Of a stretch of 9,343 nucleotides of DNA, positions 5,177-9,343 are shown in pieces. The notes beneath the pieces were generated by a model, which saw only the letters and a list, made by a program, of their open reading frames with translations, was not told the origin of the DNA and made no database searches. The DNA comes from Bdellovibrionaceae bacterium UBA5009 (GTDB lineage: Bacteria > Bdellovibrionota > Bdellovibrionia > Bdellovibrionales > Bdellovibrionaceae): positions 52,379-61,721 of the forward strand of contig DGYJ01000059.1 in NCBI GenBank assembly GCA_002396665.1, written 5' to 3'. The translations under genes and the position numbers were made by a program. The first letter of the stretch is position 1; each line of letters begins with the position of its first letter.

Positions 5177-5647
5177 TTATAAAAATTTTGCCATGTCCAG
5201 ATTTGTAGGTTGAAATCCCATGCGAGCATACAAATTTCGTGCGACCTCGTTGTGATAAAAAACATGTAGACGAAGTTTGCTGGACCCAGCCTTCTGTGCT
5301 TCATGCTCAACACAACTCATCAGTGCTTTTCCTAATCCTCGGCCTCTGTGCATGGTATGAATTATAATATCATTGATCGAAGTTATTTTGCGTCCCATAT
5401 GCTCTTTATTGCTTAACCATAAGTACCCGACGGAAATATCGGTCTTCTCCTCAAGGGCTTCAAAGAATAACTGGCAGGGTGTTTCCAGCCCGTGGGGAAC
5501 CAATTTTGAGAATTGTTCAGCCGCATTTTTAAGCCCATACTCAAGGCTTACACCTTCAGCAGTTGCGAAATTTTTTGCATATTCATTCTGAGATGTGATT
5601 TTGAATTGATTGAAGACGGATTGGTCCATCGGTTTTAAATAGATCAT
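5177..5647 (-). CDS. GNAT family N-acetyltransferase
   Basis: This 156-residue cytoplasmic protein has the classical single GNAT domain. Strand beta-4 and motif A are I-N-D-I-I-I-H-T-M-H-R-G-R-G-L-G-K-A-L-M (91-110), holding the acetyl-CoA pyrophosphate loop R101-G-R-G-L-G106. Motif B is L-R-L-H-V-F-Y-H-N-E-V-A-R-N-L-Y-A-R-M-G-F (125-145) with the usual N133, Y140 and G-F. The substrate is unknown. The ATG at 5647 is preceded by AAGGAT five bases upstream on the minus strand. The gene follows the prolyl oligopeptidase after 30 bases on the same strand, so the two are probably cotranscribed. It converges with the TPR gene across a 58-base gap. Confidence 0.88.
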   Translation of the reverse strand: MIYLKPMDQSVFNQFKITSQNEYAKNFATAEGVSLEYGLKNAAEQFSKLVPHGLETPCQLFFEALEEKTDISVGYLWLSNKEHMGRKITSINDIIIHTMHRGRGLGKALMSCVEHEAQKAGSSKLRLHVFYHNEVARNLYARMGFQPTNLDMAKFL

Positions 5648-5677
5648 TTTTTATCCTTACAAAAAAAATTAAGATTA

Positions 5678-7699
5678 TTATTTTTTTCTATTCCCGAGCA
5701 GGGTCTTTGTGAAAAAAGTCCAGGTTAGGGCATCGAACTGTACTCTTTGCTGAATGTTTGAAGATCCGGCGTGCCCACCTTCTTTATTTTCCCAAAATAA
5801 AACTTTGTGACCCATTTCTAACATTTTAGCCATCATTTTCCTGGCATGCCCAGGATGAACGCGGTCATCAGTGGTGATGGTCATAAACAAAATTTCAGGG
5901 TACTTCGTATTCGGTTTTACATTTTGGTAGGGTGAATATTTTTCGATGTATTTTGCTTCTTCGACATCATCAGGATTACCATATTCATGAACCCAGCTAT
6001 GCCCCGCTAACAGCTTATGGTATCTGAGCATATCTAAAAGTGGCACCTGACAGGCGACGGCTTTAAATAAATCAGGCCTCTGAGTCATCGCAACACCGAC
6101 AAGTAGGCCTCCGTTGCTGCGGCCCAAAATCCCCAAATGATCTTTGGAAGTAATATTCTTTGCAATCAAATCCTCTGCTACAGAATAGAAATCGTCGTAA
6201 GCTTTTTGTCGATTCTGTTTAAGTACAGCTTTGTGCCAATCGGGGCCGAATTCATTGCCTCCGCGAATGTTGGCGACAACATAAACTGCATTTTTTTCCT
6301 CGATCCAGACCTTGCCTAAACCTTCAAGATAAGAGGGCAGAAGTGAAATTTCAAATCCACCGTAAGAGTATAAGACTGTCGGATTCTTGCCGTGATACTT
6401 TATATCTTTAGGTCGAATGATGAAATAAGGTATCTGGGTTCCATCTTTGCTCTTAGTAAAAAACTGTTCAACCACCATTTTTTCAGATTTAAATCTGGAT
6501 GGGGATGAACAAATTTTTTCAATTTTAATTTCGGAGTCTTTCAATTCCATAGATAAGATTTGAGCTGGCTCGATAAAACTTGAATTCAAAATGAAACATC
6601 TATCTTCATTGGAATCAGAGCTAAAAACGATTTCACTTTCTTCGCTGTCGATTTCCCGAGAACATAATTCTTCCCATTGGCCACTTTGATATTTTAGGAA
6701 AATAAGTTTTGCTTTGACGCTTTCCAAAACTGTAACGACAACCAGATTTTTGGTTAGAACTAGATCTTCGACAATGATTTTTTCCTTCGGCTCAAAAACT
6801 AATTTAGAGACATAATTTTCGGTCGACAAGCAAACGATGCTGCCTTTTCGAAAGGACTGCCAGTCGCTTTTAAGGACAAAAAATATTTTTTTATCCTGCA
6901 CACCTCTGATCCAAACGTCTTCTGGGATGATTATTTTAGATAACGTCAGATCCTGATTAATTAAATAAGAAACGTGCACATCTCTATTTACAACGTGAGT
7001 TAAGATACTCGTCTTTTTAGATGTATTGGCATAAATCCCGTTGTCTGTTTTTTCAGCTGAAAATATGGTTTGTGCTTCTGATAATTTACTTCCGCGCTGC
7101 CACAACTTTAGAATTCGTGGATATCCAGATTCAGTTAGGCTTTCAGGTCCAAAATCAGTACAGACCCATACAGAATCTCTGTCGCGCCATTGAACATCAC
7201 TTTTGGCCTCGGGAAGGGTAAAGCCATCTGTAACGAATTTCTTTGAATGCAAGTCGAATTCCCTTACGACACGAGCATCCTTTCCACCCCGGGACAAAAA
7301 AATGAGGCAGCGATCAAAATCAGGATCCAAAAATTCTGCTTCTGACCAAACCCAATTTTCATTTTCAGAATGAGATAGCGCATCTAAATCTAAAATAGGC
7401 TCCCAGTTTTTTTTATTGATAACGTAATCGTCCCAGGTCATTCGACGCCAAAGGCCTTTAATATTTATCTGGTCTCTGTGAAAACTATAAATAAATTCGC
7501 CGGCAATTTTTGTGGGAAGGTTGATGCGATCTTCTGCAGAATATATTTTCATCAAACTTTGTGAAATGTGGCGGTATTCATCTGACGAGACTAAATGCAC
7601 TTGAGTTCTTTGATTTTGCTCAATTACCCACTTCTCTGAATCTTGAGAATCAATATCTTCAAGCCAAAGGTAAGGATCTGCAAGAGACTGCTGTTCCAT
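5678..7699 (-). CDS. Prolyl oligopeptidase family serine peptidase (S9A)
   Basis: This 673-residue enzyme has the S9A layout: an N-terminal beta-propeller (about 8-405) opening D-P-Y-L-W-L-E-D-I, and a C-terminal alpha/beta-hydrolase domain. The nucleophile is S528 in G-I-L-G-R-S-N-G-G-L. The acid is in T-T-D-D-R-V-H-P-G-H-A (D611/D612) and the base is H643 in E-G-G-H-A-G. Y-S-Y-G-G-F and V-V-A-N-I-R-G-G-N-E-F-G lie upstream, as in known prolyl oligopeptidases, which cut short peptides after proline. Length fits the family (about 680-710). There is no signal peptide, so it is likely cytoplasmic. The frame is open to an ATG at 7849 (50 extra residues), but that extension is not conserved-looking, and a TTGACT box (7795-7790) with TATGAA 15 bases on lies inside it. 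The ATG at 7699, just before the D-P-Y-L-W-L motif, is therefore preferred. Neither start has a strong RBS. Confidence 0.9.
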   Translation of the reverse strand: MEQQSLADPYLWLEDIDSQDSEKWVIEQNQRTQVHLVSSDEYRHISQSLMKIYSAEDRINLPTKIAGEFIYSFHRDQINIKGLWRRMTWDDYVINKKNWEPILDLDALSHSENENWVWSEAEFLDPDFDRCLIFLSRGGKDARVVREFDLHSKKFVTDGFTLPEAKSDVQWRDRDSVWVCTDFGPESLTESGYPRILKLWQRGSKLSEAQTIFSAEKTDNGIYANTSKKTSILTHVVNRDVHVSYLINQDLTLSKIIIPEDVWIRGVQDKKIFFVLKSDWQSFRKGSIVCLSTENYVSKLVFEPKEKIIVEDLVLTKNLVVVTVLESVKAKLIFLKYQSGQWEELCSREIDSEESEIVFSSDSNEDRCFILNSSFIEPAQILSMELKDSEIKIEKICSSPSRFKSEKMVVEQFFTKSKDGTQIPYFIIRPKDIKYHGKNPTVLYSYGGFEISLLPSYLEGLGKVWIEEKNAVYVVANIRGGNEFGPDWHKAVLKQNRQKAYDDFYSVAEDLIAKNITSKDHLGILGRSNGGLLVGVAMTQRPDLFKAVACQVPLLDMLRYHKLLAGHSWVHEYGNPDDVEEAKYIEKYSPYQNVKPNTKYPEILFMTITTDDRVHPGHARKMMAKMLEMGHKVLFWENKEGGHAGSSNIQQRVQFDALTWTFFTKTLLGNRKK

Positions 7700-7927
7700 G
7701 ACAAATAAATAACAGAGTTGCTCAATGGTGTCTATATAGAGGGAACGACAGGAAAAATATTTTCGATTTTCATAACCCCTCAAAATTTGAGTCAAGTTCC
7801 GAATTTGTTCGAAGCTTGCTAAATACAGAGGATTGTCCATCCATGACATTCATTAGAAATTATCAAAAATCTTCGTATGGATACAAAGTAAGTGCTTTTG
7901 TAGATAACCTCTAAGACCCTATAACTA

Positions 7928-7957
7928 TTACAATAATATTGTCTCTTGCTATAAAAT
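7928..7957 (+). promoter_or_regulatory. Candidate promoter and palindrome of the efflux-type operon
   Basis: TTACAA (7928-7933) lies 16 bases before TATAAA (7950-7955) or 18 before TAAAAT (7952-7957), placing a transcription start near 7963 and leaving about 20 bases of leader. A 13-base palindrome, ACAATA-A-TATTGT (7930-7942), overlaps the -35 box. TACAATA (7929-7935) recurs inverted as TATTGTA (7964-7970), and AACTATT (7923-7929) recurs directly at 7961-7967. These flank the promoter as operator sites would. The cognate regulator is not in the window. Confidence 0.4.
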
Positions 7958-7982
7958 AAGAACTATTGTAGAAAGTTTCAAA

Positions 7983-8333
7983 ATGAAGAAGTACCTTTGG
8001 ATTGTTTTTTTATTGAGTTATATTGTCGGCTTTGCCGCTGATCATTCATTTATAGATAACCATGATGTTAAAAATAATGTAAAATCCAAAACATCTTTTT
8101 CTGAAAAAACTAATAAAACTGAACTTGCAACAACCGCTTCAGAGAATTCTCATTCCGAAGAAAATGATTGCACCGATTGCGTGTTAGGCTTTTGTGCACA
8201 TTTTCTAACTTTGCCCATCCCTTTCAATCGTGAATTAAGTATTACAATGAATTCGGAAATTTCCATCGCGAATTCCGATAGCTTTTATCAAAGTCCATTT
8301 TATTCAAGTCCACTACGTCCGCCAATTTTATAA
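7983..8333 (+). CDS. Small secreted Cys/His protein, possibly CzcI/DUF2946-like
   Basis: This 116-residue protein has a clear signal peptide (M-K-K-Y-L-W-I-V-F-L-L-S-Y-I-V-G-F-A-A, cleaved near residue 19). A polar linker of about 40 residues is rich in N, K, S and T. A short C63-T-D-C66-V-L-G-F-C71-A-H73 cluster follows, and the C terminus is S-P-L-R-P-P-I-L. Small exported proteins with a Cys/His cluster and an R-x-P-P-like tail precede many RND metal-efflux operons (CzcI, DUF2946 type), where they are thought to be metal-responsive accessories. The likeness here is weak and positional, so I only suggest it. The RBS (GAAAG) is poor. The gene leads the plus-strand run that continues with the lipoprotein and outer-membrane protein genes. 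Confidence 0.62.
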   Translation: MKKYLWIVFLLSYIVGFAADHSFIDNHDVKNNVKSKTSFSEKTNKTELATTASENSHSEENDCTDCVLGFCAHFLTLPIPFNRELSITMNSEISIANSDSFYQSPFYSSPLRPPIL

Positions 8334-8356
8334 TTTCTAGTTATTGACGGAATCAT

Positions 8357-8370
8357 AGTGCTTAGGCACT
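8357..8370. repeat. Short hairpin between the secreted protein and lipoprotein genes
   Basis: AGTGC (8357-8361) and GCACT (8366-8370) are perfect complements around TTAG, giving a five-base-pair hairpin, and AT-rich sequence with a T run (about 8381-8385) follows. It may lessen read-through or protect the downstream message. The stem is too short to call a strong terminator. Confidence 0.25.
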
Positions 8371-8409
8371 TCAATATTTAATTTTTATTTAATCTCCCAG
8401 GAGGAAACT

Positions 8410-9231
8410 ATGACTATAAAGCAAATTGCTTTTATAACTTTATCAACTACTATCATTGCATCTTGCGCAAAACCGGACAGTAGTGAACAACAAATCGAAA
8501 AAGCAAAGCTTGAGGCAACTATTCAAGCTCAAGCTGAATTCGATAAGCAAATGGCAGAGAAAGATAATCTCCTAAAAAGATCTAGAGAGGAAGCAAAAGC
8601 TGCGGCAGAGGAAGATTTCAAAGTACAATTGGCTAATCAAGCTAAATTAATTGACCAAGCCAGACAGCAGGGAAGAGCTCAATCTGAAGAGCAACTTTCA
8701 ATAGAAAACGGAAACTTAAGTGCAAAAGCACAGCGTATGGAATCTGATCTCGCAAAAAGACACCGATTTTATCAATCCATATCGGGCACTTACGAAGGAC
8801 AGCTAACAACTGAACAGGGTAATTTTAATATCCGTATTACACTCGTTCCTAGTCTTTCGCCTTATGCGGCAGGAAGAACTCGTCAGTTAGAGGAGATTAC
8901 TGCAGACATAAACAATCTTTTCTTAAATGCGCAGATCGTACAATGGAGTTCTGAAAACCAACTTAGCTCAGTTGGGTGTCGCGTAACAAACGTTAGGCCT
9001 GATCTTATTAATGGTACAATCTCCATCGCATCTCCTGAATGCTCAAACATTTATTTGTTAAGTCTATCGGGAGCTCAAGTTTCCGGACCAAGAACATTCT
9101 CAACTGCAAAGCCAGTAGTTGCTCAAATCAGCAAAGGAAAACTGAAATCAGTGCCTGCACTAGTGGGTGAAGTTCGTCCTACGACGAATGCAGCAATTTA
9201 CCAACTGTTTGCAAATCGCAAAGGGAAATAG
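8410..9231 (+). CDS. Coiled-coil lipoprotein ahead of an outer-membrane efflux gene
   Basis: This 273-residue protein has a type II signal with lipobox I-A-S-C, so C19 is the lipidated residue. Residues about 25-118 form a long charged helix rich in A, E, K and Q, a likely coiled coil that could reach across part of the periplasm. The C-terminal part (about 120-273) looks mainly beta: it starts with S-I-S-G-T-Y-E-G-Q-L and has C190 and C211, which could form a disulfide. I do not recognise the C-terminal domain. The ribosome-binding site AGGAGG (8399-8404), five bases before the ATG, is the best in the window, suggesting high expression. The next gene begins two bases after its stop. It could be an accessory lipoprotein of the transporter, which is an inference from position. 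Confidence 0.82.
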   Translation: MTIKQIAFITLSTTIIASCAKPDSSEQQIEKAKLEATIQAQAEFDKQMAEKDNLLKRSREEAKAAAEEDFKVQLANQAKLIDQARQQGRAQSEEQLSIENGNLSAKAQRMESDLAKRHRFYQSISGTYEGQLTTEQGNFNIRITLVPSLSPYAAGRTRQLEEITADINNLFLNAQIVQWSSENQLSSVGCRVTNVRPDLINGTISIASPECSNIYLLSLSGAQVSGPRTFSTAKPVVAQISKGKLKSVPALVGEVRPTTNAAIYQLFANRKGK

Positions 9232-9233
9232 AG

Positions 9234-9343
9234 ATGAAGAAAATAATTTTAATTTTACTTTTTTCAGCGCAGTTTTCTTTTGGTCAAGCTTTACAGTCTC
9301 AATCCACAGTTAAAATTCGAATGCAAGATGTGGTTGAAAAGGT
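9234..9343 (+). CDS. Start of probable TolC/CzcC-like outer-membrane efflux protein (3' end outside window)
   Basis: Only 36 complete codons are visible. They encode a signal peptide (M-K-K-I-I-L-I-L-L-F-S-A-Q-F-S-F-G-Q-A) followed by V-K-I-R-M-Q-D-V-V-E-K-V. A strand ending in a helix of the form M-x-D-V-V-x-K is typical of the N terminus of TolC/CusC/CzcC family proteins, where a first helix starts with an A-L/V-x-x-A/V pattern. The start codon lies two bases after the lipoprotein stop, with AGGGA upstream (9222-9226), so translation is coupled. The family call is tentative because so little is present. Confidence 0.55.
   Translation, partial: MKKIILILLFSAQFSFGQALQSQSTVKIRMQDVVEK

Noticed and set aside
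1..9343. CRISPR array, tRNA or rRNA genes
   Set aside because: No regularly spaced repeats, cloverleaf-like sequences or ribosomal RNA signatures were found on reading both strands by eye; a covariance-model scan would be needed to exclude small RNAs.

Overview
The window looks like chromosomal DNA of a Gram-negative bacterium of low to moderate GC. It encodes a lipoprotein with a lipobox, two short proteins with signal peptides, and the first codons of what looks like an outer-membrane efflux protein. The set of a DTW tRNA-modifying enzyme, an ArsR/SRPBCC pair, a prolyl oligopeptidase and many small hypothetical genes would suit a predatory or free-living deltaproteobacterium-like lineage such as Bdellovibrionota. 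That placement is an impression from gene style, not a demonstrated assignment. No rRNA, tRNA, insertion sequence or CRISPR array was seen.

Layout from left to right. (1) 1-1302, plus strand: the 3' part of a cysteine-cluster (YkgJ-like) gene, then a DTW-domain tRNA acp3U synthase. (2) 1280-2119, minus strand: an ArsR-type repressor followed by an SRPBCC/AHSA1 protein with a 4-base overlap. A perfect 24-bp palindrome covers the repressor's -10 box and start codon, so the mRNA is probably leaderless and autorepressed. The SRPBCC gene and the DTW gene overlap tail to tail by 23 bases. (3) 2194-3101, minus strand: a two-gene module of a 57-residue Lys-rich protein with a strand-helix-helix look and an enlarged (244-residue) PIN-domain protein, coupled by a one-base stop/start overlap. 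This is the best candidate here for an undescribed toxin-antitoxin system. (4) 3102-3452: a gene-free spacer with a divergent promoter region, a strong inverted repeat and a tiny reading frame behind a good ribosome-binding site.

(5) 3453-5118, plus strand: a tight three-gene run of a secreted HEXXH protein (putative zinc peptidase), a RimJ/RimL-type acetyltransferase and a TPR protein. (6) 5177-7699, minus strand: a prolyl oligopeptidase (S9A) with an intact catalytic triad, followed 30 bases later by a GNAT acetyltransferase. (7) 7983-9343, plus strand: a small secreted Cys/His-containing protein, a coiled-coil lipoprotein and the start of a probable TolC/CzcC-like outer-membrane protein. 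These three look like the beginning of an RND-type (possibly metal) efflux operon that continues past the window.

Most of the window is ordinary accessory content. The points most worth checking are the leaderless ArsR operator architecture, the PIN module, the HEXXH protein and its two partners, and the leading genes of the efflux operon.
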